A DNA stretch of 64,000 nt from positions 194,642,052-194,706,051 of the forward strand of contig CP136067.1 in assembly GCA_032622095.1 (NCBI GenBank), in the 5' to 3' direction. The notes beneath the pieces were generated by a model. The model saw nothing but the letters and a program-made list of their open reading frames with translations, did not search any database and was not told where the DNA came from. How positions within the stretch are numbered: position 1 is the stretch's first letter; each line of letters starts with the position of its first letter. Below are positions 41,050-50,599 of the stretch, one piece after another. Made by a program: the position numbers and the translations under genes. Origin of the DNA: Siphonodentalium dalli. Taxonomy: Eukaryota > Mollusca > Scaphopoda > Gadilida > Siphonodentaliidae.

Positions 41050-42404
41050 TTAGGATATCCTACAGGCACTGCATTTACATTTAAAACCATTCCAGGTTTC
41101 TAACATACATTCACAGTATTTCATCGTCTCTGCGGTTCTGCATGACTCTGGAAGAGAATTCCACACGTTAGGTGCCATGAATCTAAACGAGCTTAAACCG
41201 AAAGTAGTAGTATCAGGTGATGGCAGTTCCAGAGTCTCAGAATTTCTAAAAGAGTATGAACTATGTTTAAGTTTCACCAGGCAGTCCAAATAGGAAGGAG
41301 TGTTAATGTCCTTCTTTAGTATTTTGAAAACTGTAAGTGCCATAAGTCTGAGTCTTTGGAGATGTAGATGCTCACAGTTTGCAAGCTTTAGGAGAAAGTC
41401 ATAATCAGATGTGTAGTCATTATAGATAAAACGAAAGGCTCTCTCCTGAATTTTCTCAAACTTGTCGGTAGAAGACACACTGCAGAAATGCCAGGTAAGA
41501 GGGCAGTACTTAAAATTTGAGAGGATGAAAGATTTGAAGATACATTTTTTGCCTGAGATGGTCAGCATATGTCCAAGTCTCTTGAAGACATTTAGCTGCT
41601 TTGATGCCTTTGAACATAGCGAATCAATGTGAGTGTTAAACGTCAATTTACAGTCCAGAGTTATACCGAGTAATTTCACTTCCTCGATACATGGGATAAG
41701 ATGTGAAGCATTTATGCCAGTTATAGATTTACTTTTGGGACCCAATGATATTGCTTGGAACTTCTCTGGATTTGCCTTCATGCCATTCAGTGCGAACCAC
41801 TCAATGATATGAAGGCTATCAGATTCCAGAGTGCTCCGAACAACATCAGGGTCCTTGTGAGAGAAGGAAATTGTGTTATCGTCTGCATAATTATAAAGGG
41901 GGCAGTCCTTCACAAAGCCGAAAATGTCATTCAGAAAGATGTTAAACATGGTTGGGCCCAGTATGTATCCCTGTGTTACACCCTTGGTGATGCACCTCCA
42001 GGATCTCACACTGGAGCCAAGTTTAACGCAGTGTCTGCGACCAGAAAGATAGCTCCCCATATAAGATACCGACTTTTCACAAAGATTATATGCACGTAGT
42101 TTCTCTAACATAAGATCAAATGAGGTAGACAATCAAAAGCCTTTGAAAGGTCCATCATTACAGCGGCAACACGTTCATGCTTGTCAAGTGTCCTGCGCCA
42201 GTCTTCAATGGCACTTAACATTACGTCACTGCATCCACGATGCTTCCTAAAAGCTGAGAGAGCAGGGTTAAAAATAGAGTCAAAATGCATTTGTAGCTGT
42301 GAATTTATCGCTTTCTCAAATAATTTTGATATAGTAGGTAAAATACTAACAGGCCTGTAGTTTTCCTTACTCAAAATATAATTTTTCTTGTATATAGGTG
42401 TCAC
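41050..42404 (-). pseudogene. LINE reverse transcriptase domain and C-terminal region, broken
   Basis: Two frames give one enzyme. The first (42,404 to 42,105) has ENYRPVSILPTISKLFEKA, AFRKHRGCSDVML and MMDLSKAFDCLPH (the first catalytic Asp in AFD). The second (42,132 to 41,050) continues with LMLEKLRAYNL, GVTQGYILGPTMFNIF and the catalytic NYADDNT box at about 41,889-41,878, then KLLGITLD, SNFKYCPLTWHFCS, IQERAFRFIYNDYTSDYD and a PNVWNSLPES tail. The join near 42,118 needs a frameshift where CCTCATTTGATC replaces the expected LPHDL. An in-frame TAA at about 42,405-42,407 interrupts the region just upstream. The catalytic residues are intact, so loss of function is through frame breaks. Confidence 0.9.
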
Positions 42405-43370
42405 TTAAGCAACTTTAAGGCTATCTGGGAAGGCAACGACAGACAGAGAGTGGTTAAAAAGAATACTCAAAGGCACGTGGATTGCGAGTTACATATTTTC
42501 AGCATTTTTGCTGAGATACCATCAATGCCAGTAGCCTTTTTTGAGTTTAGCTTACATATCTCTTTGGAGAAGAACTCTTCAGAGATTGGTTTCAGGCTAA
42601 AAGTCTCAGGCGAAATACAGTTCTCTTTGATTTTGACGATGCTTGGATGTTCCTTATTTACAGGATGGTTCATGGGTATATTTGATGAAACGTCAATAAA
42701 AAATGAGTTGAAAATTTCACAGACACCATTTTCCAGTAATAATGTACTTGTTTTGGCTTTAAAGCCCTTATTTGTCAGAAATGGTTTGACAGTTGGCCCA
42801 AAATACAAAATCAGCAGATTTTGGGCCATCTGAACATTTGTCATTAAATTACGACTGGATGCTTTCCTTCTTGATACGTGTGACCAGATTTCTTTGTTTA
42901 CGGTAAAGTTCCCAATTTTTATGTGATCTGTATTTAAAAAAGCGTTTCTGTAAGAATCTTTTCTTATAGATAGCTTTTCTCAAAACCTTATTCATAAACG
43001 GGGCCGGGTTTTTATGTGGCCGCCTTGTTTTAACAGGGATGTGCTCATCAATAACATTAAGAAGAAGCCTTTCATGCATCCAGTATATATCATTGATATC
43101 ATCAAATCCATATGCTGCATGGAAAGGAATCTTCGTGATGTCCTCAATGAGCGCATCAGTTTTTAGAGATTTGAAACTCCTATAATTTATAGGATCTTTA
43201 CGAGGTAAAGCCACATGTGATTTCAGTTGAAAGGAGATTAAATTATGTACATCATTTATTCCCGTACAGAAGTTTAGATGATGGAAGCATAAATTTGCTT
43301 TGTTTGTCAGAATGACATCATTTAAAGTTGGATTTGCGTTTTTTTGTAAAACACGAAGGAGATTTAACAA
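42405..43370 (-). pseudogene. LINE endonuclease C-terminus and linker, broken
   Basis: The frame from 43,370 to 42,849 begins inside an exonuclease-endonuclease-phosphatase (EEP) fold: TLNDVILTNKAN is followed by INDVHNLISFQL, where the family usually has a Ser-Asp-His motif. A basic linker follows (KNPAPFMNKVLRKAIYKKR). A TAA at the end of RIKKESIQS interrupts it. The frame then resumes as FNDKCSDGPKSADF, shifts to PTVKPFLTNKG, and reaches KKATGIDGISAKMLK (42,844 to 42,467), the usual lead-in to the reverse transcriptase. Another frameshift lies near 42,475. The catalytic N-terminal part of the nuclease is missing. Confidence 0.82.
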
Positions 43371-43551
43371 TATTTTTCAGAGATAAAACCTTTAAAAGTT
43401 GTTATAAGAGATTGTAAAAAATAGACACCTTTCGCATAATGAACGACGACAGATAACTATTACGAACAGCTACTAACTTCTTGTAGCGTAATTTTTTTTG
43501 GACGGTCCAAAAACCTTTTCTCAGAATGGACGAATACGATTCCGTTTGTAG

Positions 43552-43935
43552 GACAATCGTGCTTTCCATTCGCTGTAAATGGAGACAATCGTGCTTTCCT
43601 TCGCAGTAAGGGGAGACAATCGTGCTTTCCATTCGCAGTGAAGGAAGACAATCGTGCTTTCCATTCGCAGTAAAGGGAGACAATCGTGCTTTCCATTCGC
43701 AGCGAAGGAAGACAATCGTGCTTTCCATTTGCAGTAAAGGGAGACAATCGTGCTTTCCATTCGCAGTGAAGGAAAACAATCGTGCTTTCTATTCGCAGTA
43801 AAGGGAGACAATCTTGCTTTCCATTCGTAGTAAAGGGAGACAATCGTGCTTTCCATTCGCAGTAAAGGGAGACAATTGTGCTTTCCATTCGCAGTACAGG
43901 GAGACAATCGTGCTATCCATTCGTAGTAAAGGGAT
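43552..43935. repeat. 32-bp minisatellite, ~12 units
   Basis: GACAATCGTGCTTTCCATTC recurs about every 32 bp (43,552, 43,584, 43,615, 43,647 and onward), with a variable tail such as GCAGTAAAGGGA or GCAGTGAAGGAA. All three minus-strand frames are open across much of it and give repetitive peptides, because the unit lacks stops; this is not evidence of a gene. Confidence 0.93.
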
Positions 43936-43990
43936 TATGGTTCTGCGCGCCGTGCGTATAAATCTTGTACATCACTATGTTGTTAATATG

Positions 43991-44088
43991 TCACAACATA
44001 GAGCTTTGTGTTTCGCAAGATCCTCGTGTTCCACGGCGACGAATTATTTTATTGCCACTTACAGATAAAACTGAAAACCACATGTCGA
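43991..44088. repeat. 98-bp direct repeat, copy 1
   Basis: Starts at TCACAACATAGAGC, contains CGCAAGATCCTCGTGTTCCA and ends CACATGTCGA. It matches 44,387-44,484 with a few substitutions and no obvious indel (offset 396 bp). Confidence 0.88.
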
Positions 44089-44116
44089 CTTGAAAAGTAT
44101 GTACGAAAGTAATTTG

Positions 44117-44207
44117 TTACAGCCTGATGATTTCTCGTCATCGAACATAGCATCCACAAAGCGTTCAATGTGTTCAGTCTCCAACTTGTTCAATAGCTCT
44201 TTCACTT
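44117..44207 (-). other. Duplicated segment with coding-like frame, copy 1
   Basis: This segment is about 93% identical to 47,148-47,243. On the minus strand it gives about 34 codons (VKELLNKLETEHIERF, then VDAMFDDEKSSGCNK). The other copy differs by five codons (two silent) and has no indel. A stop lies upstream in this copy and not in the other. I do not recognise the peptide. It could be a transposase fragment, a duplicated exon or chance. Confidence 0.45.
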
Positions 44208-44210
44208 GAA

Positions 44211-44370
44211 ATTTTCATCCGCAATTTTGTCCGGGACCGTCCGTTTGACGACGTTTTTCTGGGCCACAACTAATTGCACATCTCGAGAAGTAACAAACTT
44301 TAAAAATCGATATCTGATCGCTCTGAGCTTTGATGAGTGAAATAGTAATTTAGGAGCGTTAAATCGGATT
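44211..44370. mobile_element. MITE family C fragment, degraded
   Basis: Shares TTTTCATCCGCAATTTTG, GGACCGTCCGTTTGACG, TTTCTGGGCCACAA, ATCGATATCTGATC, CTGAGCTTTGATG and AGTAATTTAGGAGCGT with the copies at 58.5, 61.0 and 62.0 kb. Terminal repeats are eroded (AAATCGGATT remains at the right). Confidence 0.82.
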
Positions 44371-44386
44371 ATGCATCTTCAACAGG

Positions 44387-44484
44387 TCACAGCTTAGCGC
44401 TTTGTGATTCGCAAGATCCTCGTGTTCCACGGCGACGAATTATTTTATTGCAACTTACAGATAAAACTGAAGGCCACATGTCGA
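44387..44484. repeat. 98-bp direct repeat, copy 2
   Basis: Starts TCACAGCTTAGCGC and ends CACATGTCGA; matches 43,991-44,088. The two copies flank the family C fragment and the coding-like segment. Confidence 0.88.
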
Positions 44485-44649
44485 TCACAATTTAACCCTT
44501 TACCCAACAAAACGGCCAAAAACGCCCAAATAAAGCTTCAACAGCCTAAAATATCTTCGGTCTGTCTCAATAACACCATACAAATATGGATATCATTGGA
44601 ACCGGTTCATTGACCACATGCATTGTGATGGTTACAGTTATGCCCTGTG

Positions 44650-44716
44650 CCAATGCATTCTATTATATATGCGAGTCGACCATAGGTCTCCTCGCATATA
44701 TAAGAGAATGCATTGG
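44650..44716. repeat. 67-bp hairpin, left hairpin of MITE B copy 2
   Basis: Same palindrome as the others, here preceded by CCCTGTG; one arm carries CTATTATATA in place of CTCTTATATA and the centre reads CCATAGGTCTCCTC. Confidence 0.9.
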
Positions 44717-44781
44717 CCATTTTTTTCTTACAACAATTTTATAATTTTTTCTTACATTTTTATCATTTTTAATATGTTAAG

Positions 44782-44848
44782 CCAATGCATTCTCTTATAT
44801 ATGCGAGGCGACCTATGGTCGACTCGCATATATAAGAGAATGCATTGG
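44782..44848. repeat. 67-bp hairpin, right hairpin of MITE B copy 2
   Basis: Inverted copy of the left hairpin, followed by CACAGGG. Confidence 0.92.
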
Positions 44849-44997
44849 CACAGGGCCGTTCTGTTGGGTAAAGGGTTAAGGACATAATCTCAGAGTCATC
44901 TCCCACATTGAGGAGCTGAGAAACGATCGCAAACTTATTACTATATGTGACCGCCATATCAAATCCAGTCGTAAGTCGGGATTGTTTTTACCCTGTG

Positions 44998-45064
44998 CCA
45001 ATGCATTCTCTTATATATGCGAGTCGACCATAGGTCGCCTCGTATATATAAGAGAATGCATTGG
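44998..45064. repeat. 67-bp hairpin, left hairpin of MITE A copy 2
   Basis: Same palindrome as in family B, with one arm change (CTCGTATATA). Confidence 0.9.
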
Positions 45065-45259
45065 TCTAACAATTTTTTATCATTTTTTTTTAAATAAATG
45101 TTTCTTGCAGTTTTTAGGAAATAAAATAAAAAACATCCATTACCCTGCAGGGAGCCCCACACATATAGAAGCATATAGAAGAGTGTCGTCTGCTCATGTT
45201 TGTCTGGGGCTCTGTATGGGTGAAATTATAAAATTGTTAAAGAATACAAGAAATTTAGG

Positions 45260-45326
45260 CCAATGCATTCTCTTATATATGCGAGGCGACTTATGGTCGA
45301 CTCGCATATAAAAGAGAATGCATTGG
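45260..45326. repeat. 67-bp hairpin, right hairpin of MITE A copy 2
   Basis: Inverted copy; centre GGCGACTTATGGTCGA and one arm change (CATATAAAAG). Confidence 0.9.
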
Positions 45327-45382
45327 CACAGGGTAAAAAAAATCACGACTTACGACTGGATTTGATATGGCGGGTCACATAT

Positions 45383-45904
45383 AATGTATTTTTGAGTTTT
45401 TTGAAAATCCAAAACGGTAATCGTAACAACGGATAGGGAAACACGACAAACGAATTGAAAGAACACAAATTCTAGTGACGTTGTACCCTATTCATATACT
45501 TGTATGTTGTCGTTCATTATGCGAAAGATGTCTACTGACTGCCAGTCAGTCATTATGACAGGTCTTCTCTTACACATTATACAGACACATAATATAATAT
45601 GAATGTATTTGTTATTTTATTAATGTATGCGCATCACAAGAGTCATTTTGAAAGGAGGTTGTGAGCGAGACAAATGTGAATAAATAAATTAAATTACATG
45701 AAAACACATTACATTAATATATAACTATTTATATAATAATAACATTCACATTGACAGCTAAAATTATTAATGCATACGTAATACGTACAATAATTCAATC
45801 ATATAGCGTGAATTCCAATCATAAAACCACCATAGTGTCGGGAAAATCTGATACATCTTCCCATTATGTAATAACATTCACGTTATATTATGTGTTGTAT
45901 AAAC
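45383..45904. other. AT-rich stretch, no gene
   Basis: Contains the right end of the TA-flanked element, a TGACTGCCAGTCAGTCA near-palindrome at about 45,536-45,552, and ancestral pieces of the neighbouring 43-bp satellite (for example ACATTAATATATAACTATTT near 45,711). No coding feature seen. Confidence 0.6.
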
Positions 45905-46346
45905 ACATTACATTAATATATAACTATTTATATACATAATAACATTCACGTTACATTAATATATAACTATTTATATACATAATAACATTCACGTTACATT
46001 AATATATAACTATTTATATACATAATAACATTCACGTTACATTAATATATAACTATTTATATACATAATAACATTCACGTTACATTAATATATAACTATT
46101 TATATACATAATAACATTCACGTTACATTAATATATAACTATTTATATACATAATAACATTCACGTTACATTAATATATAACTATTTATATACATAATAA
46201 CATTCACGTTACATTAATATATAACTATTTATATACATAATAACATTCACGTTACATTAATATATAACTATTTATATACATAATAACATTCACGTTACAT
46301 TAATATATAACTATTTATATACATAATAACATTCACGTTACATTAT
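45905..46346. repeat. 43-bp AT-rich satellite, ~10 units
   Basis: CATTCACGTTACATTAATAT recurs exactly every 43 bp at 45,943, 45,986, 46,029, 46,072, 46,115, 46,158, 46,201, 46,244 and 46,287; the last unit at 46,330 leads into ATTATGTGTTGTAT. Units look identical, so the expansion is recent. The motif CACGTTATATTATGTGTTGTAT also sits just before the array (about 45,881), so both borders resemble each other. Confidence 0.95.
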
Positions 46347-46633
46347 GTGTTGTATATTGTCGCACTTATAAACATGAGTGTCTCTTCTAATCTCAGCTGA
46401 ATGTTTCTCTTTTGATGAAGAATTTACGTCTCGGATCATGTCGCATATTATATTGATATTTTCCTTTCTCACATTAACTCATTATGAATAAAAAGTTACC
46501 AAATGGAGGCTGTTTGTGTCTTCCTTGTTTATGACTACTCACCCTTAATCTAGTAAAACTCAACCTTGCTGAATTATAGAAATTTTACGTGTGTGATTAT
46601 ATATTGATGAGTTTACTCTAATAATATATGGTA

Positions 46634-46669
<36 letters not shown>
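46634..46669. repeat. (CT)n microsatellite
   Basis: CT dinucleotide run interrupted once by TTT. Confidence 0.95.
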
Positions 46670-47147
46670 CTTGTTCTCTCTAAAACAACATTATGTAGTA
46701 TAAAACGATGGAGTCGGAAAAATAAGTTATCTGAAGTTTTCCCATTATACCAGAAATTGTATTGATATTATGATTATACCAGCAAAATGTGTTGCCCATA
46801 TCCAATAATAAAGTGGATCAATATGCTTGTTATTGAAAATTATCAATAATAACTCTGTCGTGATGGAATGAAAATTGGTCATCTCCAAATTTTATTAATA
46901 ATTACTTGTAAGTCGAAGTTATATACTAATACTTAAAGTGGAGAGAATCCACTTTTGTTTTGTAACCTCGTAACAATTGTTATCCATTTGAATATGTATA
47001 TATTATCTATTTCAATGTATACCCCGCCTGTTATATTATGTATTATATCTCAAACACTGTTTTTACAGTTTAATGGGAAATAAATATATTGTATATTGTA
47101 TTGCTTCGGCAAATCTACACCCCAGTAGATATGGTTCTAATTTATAA
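46670..47147. other. AT-rich stretch, possible LINE 3' tail
   Basis: ACCCCGCCTGTTATATTATG and then AATAAATATATTGTATATTGTATTG (about 47,080-47,104) resemble the 3' end of a non-LTR element on the plus strand, but no coding part precedes it. Confidence 0.3.
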
Positions 47148-47243
47148 TTTGTTACAGCCTGAAGATTTCTTGTCATCGAACATAGCATCACCAAAGCGTT
47201 CAATATGTTCAGTCTCCAACTTGTTCAATGGCTCTTTCACTTG
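47148..47243 (-). other. Duplicated segment with coding-like frame, copy 2
   Basis: Matches 44,117-44,207. The minus-strand frame stays open further upstream here (TGKSNEF before QVKEPLNKLETEHIERF). Unidentified. Confidence 0.45.
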
Positions 47244-47375
47244 AAATTCATTCGATTTACCTGTGCATGTTAGAAATGTCTATCTCGTAATTTAGTAATA
47301 AAGATTTCCAACCCGGCGTAGAAGTAATCGCTTGATCTTCAACATAGCAATATAATAATCTACCATGTTCCGTCT

Positions 47376-47642
47376 TCAATATTTTTTCATATATCTGAAC
47401 ATACGAATCATTGCGTAATGTATGACTGGAAGTCTCCGGAGTTCTGCTCGCGGTGTGTGATTCGAAGTCTTTCGGTTAACGCCCAATATATTTTTTGCAA
47501 AATTTAGGTTTAGTTGTTCAAAAGATAAGTTATAACTGCGTGGATTTGCTAAATGTCCGGCCCAAATTTCACTTCCATATAACATGATAGGCTTGATTAA
47601 TTTATCAAATAATTTACATTCCGTTGGTATAGATAATTGCAT
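47376..47642 (-). pseudogene. LINE reverse transcriptase C-terminal fragment
   Basis: The minus-strand frame gives KLFDKLIKPIMLYGSEIWAG, NLNFAKNILGVNRKTSN and AELRRLPVIHYAMIRM. These match the conserved region after the polymerase domain of RTE/Jockey-type LINEs (LIKPILLYGSEIW, KFCKxILGV, GELGRxPL). It is short and isolated, and the rest of the enzyme is about 1 kb upstream, so intervening sequence is deleted or replaced. Same orientation as, and possibly the same element as, the fragment at 48,662-49,076. Confidence 0.85.
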
Positions 47643-48661
47643 TTTTGACCCAAGAGACTGAGTTTAAAAAAGACATAGCTTTTGATGCCTTCCCACTTAG
47701 ATGACCTTGACATTTCAAGGCTTATGTGGTACTCTGGACTTCAATACGTTTCAATCCACAACTCACCTCAGTCCAATTTTCGTTGATCAATAGGCATGAC
47801 ATGGAAATTCTCAAATATAGAGACTTATGTACGGGTATTTGCCTTTATAAATACGAATTAAGAATAATTTAGTTTGCTCTCGTGATCTTGAGATATGATA
47901 GCATGGATATATGGACTGCAATTTTGAAACAAAAATATTTGACAAATTATTAGTACCTGAAAAAAGTGAAATTTTAAATAGCTTTCATGCCATACAATTA
48001 AAGTAAATGAGGTTATAATACCCTATGGGTCGATGGCTCTTAAATATTGGAATTTTGACAAACTTCTCTTAACGAGAGTGACAATTCAATTGGCGATTTC
48101 TGGTTTATGGTATATTACGTGAACCATAAGCTGTAGTCTCGACATACTGTATAACAAGTTGTTGTTTACTTAATTCAGGTTATTTATCAATAATCTGAAC
48201 ATATCCAAGAAAAGTCAATATGTGTATCAAACATTCAGAAACATATATTTACTCGGAGAAGAAAAGCGACGAGTCCTCTGGTTGATAACTTTAATAAGTA
48301 TGAACAACTATATATAACAGCATGGTAGTATCGCGGATAGAACAACGTGGATTTGGGAAACTATCTGGTTGATGGAAAATCTGCTGTACTGTACTGGTCC
48401 GGAGATTAAATTGCTACTGTGTTGGCAAGGAGCCAACTCATTAGCAAGGAACCGAAACTTAATACAATTATACTGAATTAATTATAGATTAAATCTAGAG
48501 TACTAATTGGTACTAGTAGATTAAATCTACGATACTTTAAGGTACAATATAGTCCCCACTTATAACCATAACGGCATGAGATGCAGCCATAAGGCATGAA
48601 AGATTAGTAAACATTAATCTGGTAACAATACTAAAGTTCCGTGCAAATCCATCAGGTAAAG
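47643..48661. other. Non-coding stretch between LINE fragments
   Basis: No family recognised. Short local repeats occur, such as TAGATTAAATCTA pairs near 48,485-48,532. It probably contains degraded LINE sequence or an insertion. Confidence 0.4.
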
Positions 48662-49076
48662 TCACGAACAGGTGTAGCTTCGTGGGAACAGGTAAGTTCG
48701 TGGGAACAGGTAACGAACAGATAACTTCGTTACACTTACCGCGGTGGATGAAATGTTTAGCCCGAGGTATGTATATTCGTTCACCAACTCCAAATTTATG
48801 CAACCAACACTGAAGTTTGGTGATGATTTGGATTTCCGTGATTGGAACAGCATGCAATTCGTTTTACCCGTATTAACTGTCAGATAATAGCACTGGCATA
48901 GCTGTCAGTTTAGATAAGCATTTCTGAAGACCTCCTTCATATTCTGATAGCAACACAAGATTGTCAGCAAAGAGGTGATGATTAAGAGAACGATTATTAA
49001 TTTGAGTCGGTTTACAGGATTCGTCAAAAAATTTTCTTATATCATCAATATATATATTGAATAGCATAGGCGACAT
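48662..49076 (-). pseudogene. LINE reverse transcriptase palm fragment, catalytic Asp lost
   Basis: The minus-strand frame from 49,076 begins MSPMLFNIYIDDI and has HHLFADNLVLLSEYEGGLQK. Active relatives have FADD here; one catalytic aspartate is replaced by Asn. After a frameshift near 48,880 it continues VNTGKTNCMLFQSRKSKSS and VNEYTYLGLNISST, the usual primer-grip side of the domain. Homology starts abruptly at about 49,075 and ends near 48,720 in a short repeat (GTTCCCACGAA twice). Confidence 0.85.
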
Positions 49077-49230
49077 CCTTTATGTTCACAACTTTCCCAA
49101 CATCAAGCGAATAATCTCTAGTTTCGAGTATATTCCTCTCACCAACGTCACCTACTAGAACCACTCCGTCGAGAGGAATGATCTCTGAGTTTACTGACAT
49201 CTCGTTGTTATCTCCAGTAACCAAGTCCAA

Positions 49231-50103
49231 CTGATTATATTAGTTATATCGTGCCATTCAAATCCTAGGCGCGACAATAGGATAGATATAATTTCGGTTC
49301 CGGGAGAAAGCCGTTTTTGCGACGATAAGTTACGTCGCCTTATATCATATGAAAACATAAGATATCGAATAAACTATTGACCATGAATAAATAAATCGAT
49401 GGTATAGAGGGACATGAGCTAATCAATCCCATGCGTTTTAGGTGGTAAGTATATAAACATGACCCCCGTGATACCACTCTTCCAGACCAAAAGTCGAATT
49501 TTTGGACTGAAATTTCCAACCACAATCACGACGCACTGTGCTGACGCATTTTATCAGTTGGAAACATTGAAGTACAACTTGGAAAATGCTAACATGAGGG
49601 ATGTTAATGATATTTCCCAGAGTTTATTTTAGGTCTGTGTAAACAACCACACGGAATACGCTCCGTGTGTGGCTGAAATGATCCGCAACTGACCTGGATA
49701 TGAAAACTCATTTATTGACGGAATATTATTCTGAACATTTTGGAGGTGGAACTAATGAACCAGCTTTCAATGCGAGCTACATAATTATCGCAAGGTTTGA
49801 ACTGTAAATTTGTGAATATATTTTTAATGTTGTCAAGCTCCTTGGAACCTCGGTGATATATGCGCTAAACAGAATAGAATAGAATAGAATAACATTATTT
49901 GCCAATCATAGGCGCCTTCACAGTATACCAAATAAAAAACAGTTATGATTTCGATGATTGAGAGTTAAGTAACTTGTACAATGATTTCGATGATAGAGAG
50001 TTAAGTACGACTTGTACAATTGGAAACAATAATAAAATGGGACATAGACATCACAATTTCAGTGTAATACGGAACAATGTACGGTATAATAACATATAGA
50101 GGA
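49231..50103. other. Non-coding stretch with short repeats
   Basis: Holds a GAATA pentamer run at 49,871-49,891 (about four units) and a tandem duplication of ATGATTTCGATGATTGAGAG (49,945-49,980 and 49,981-50,018). No gene seen. Confidence 0.7.
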
Positions 50104-50241
50104 TCTCACATGAGTTTCTATTTTATACGGAATTTATCAACCAGTTCACTAAATTCGATTTGAGCCGAGGTTTACCGAGGCTCAAATAGAATTTAGAGGA
50201 CGAGGTTGATAAATTACGTATAAAATAGGACGAGTGTGAGA
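50104..50241. repeat. ~138-bp palindrome (foldback)
   Basis: TCTCACATGAG and CTATTTTATACG at the left pair with CGTATAAAATAGGACGAG and TGTGAGA at the right. The inner arms TTATCAACC/GGTTGATAA and TTTGAGCC/GGCTCAAA close on a short centre near 50,172. Mismatches indicate some age. Confidence 0.85.
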
Positions 50242-50599
50242 TACCTTTTATCACATGATCAAATAAACCCGAAGCAACGCGAAATATTCATCGAAAACAA
50301 CAATCATAAACTACATCGATCGCAAGTTATTTGAAGAACGCCGTGACGTCATCGCACGCGCTGATATTAAACGTGTCTATTACCGATAATTATGAAACTG
50401 CTTTTATGGCCAAATTATGTGATAAATATATTTATGAGGAAACAATTTATAAAATAATAAAGGTTTGCAGCATGTGTATGCCAAGGTAATGTTTTTTATT
50501 CAAACTTTGCTTGCTGGAGTGTCAGTCAGAATTAGGGACCTACCTCATTACGGAGGTGTCATCGGAGCTCATGAACCATATGAACTTATTGCTATCATC

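Larger units (their letters stand above)
40665..43370 (-). mobile_element. 5'-truncated CR1/Jockey-like LINE (non-LTR retrotransposon)
   Basis: Reading along the minus strand, remnants appear in the order expected for a LINE ORF2: C-terminal end of the endonuclease, linker, reverse transcriptase, C-terminal domain, then a 3' tail. The 3' end near 40,665-40,700 has TTTATAAATAAAGC (AATAAA signal) and a short TTTGAACTTTGAAC tandem, typical of LINE tails without poly(A). There is no trace of ORF1 or the N-terminal endonuclease, so the 5' end is truncated near 43,370, as is common after incomplete reverse transcription. Several frameshifts and stops show it is dead. Clade assignment (CR1/Jockey group) rests on remembered motif style. 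Confidence 0.88.
44492..44879. mobile_element. MITE family B, copy 2 (TTAA target)
   Basis: TTAA at both ends (44,492-44,495 and 44,876-44,879) with inverted repeats CCCTTTACCCAACAAAACGG and CCGTTCTGTTGGGTAAAGGG, one base closer to symmetry than copy 1. Same orientation and plan as the copy at 39,751: a long left arm, then hairpins at 44,650-44,716 and 44,782-44,848. Confidence 0.92.
44944..45381. mobile_element. MITE family A, copy 2 (complete, TA target)
   Basis: Terminal repeats TATGTGACCGCCATATCAAA and its complement (ending GGCGGGTCACATA) are flanked by TA on both sides (44,942-44,943 and 45,382-45,383). The left end has lost one C relative to the right. The inverted repeat continues inward through AAGTCGGGATT, CCCTGTG and the complete hairpins 44,998-45,064 and 45,260-45,326. 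The core between the hairpins (CCCTGCAGGGAGCCCC, GCAGACGACACTC on the other strand) is the reverse of copy 1. No coding capacity. Confidence 0.9.
43424..45532. mobile_element. 2.1-kb interval bounded by 28-bp inverted repeats and TA (possible Tc1/mariner-like non-autonomous element)
   Basis: GACACCTTTCGCATAATGAA at 43,424 continues to 43,451 and is mirrored at 45,505-45,532 with two mismatches. Both ends are flanked by TA (43,422-43,423 and 45,533-45,534). Inside are a 32-bp minisatellite, two 98-bp direct repeats, a fragment of MITE family C, MITE B2 and MITE A2. Subtracting B2 and A2 leaves about 1.3 kb. No transposase is recognisable. Its left end lies about 50 bp from the truncated 5' end of the LINE. 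It could be coincidental repeat ends, but 26/28 pairing plus TA on both sides argues against that. Confidence 0.65.

Noticed and set aside
43402-43907. Three overlapping repetitive open frames (about 125-142 codons)
   Set aside because: They translate the 32-bp minisatellite in every frame, which is expected of a stop-free unit and not of a gene.
49045-49230. Minus-strand 61-codon frame with GVVLVGDVGE
   Set aside because: Slight resemblance to a LINE endonuclease GDxNAR motif, but key residues do not match and it lies where the homology breaks off.
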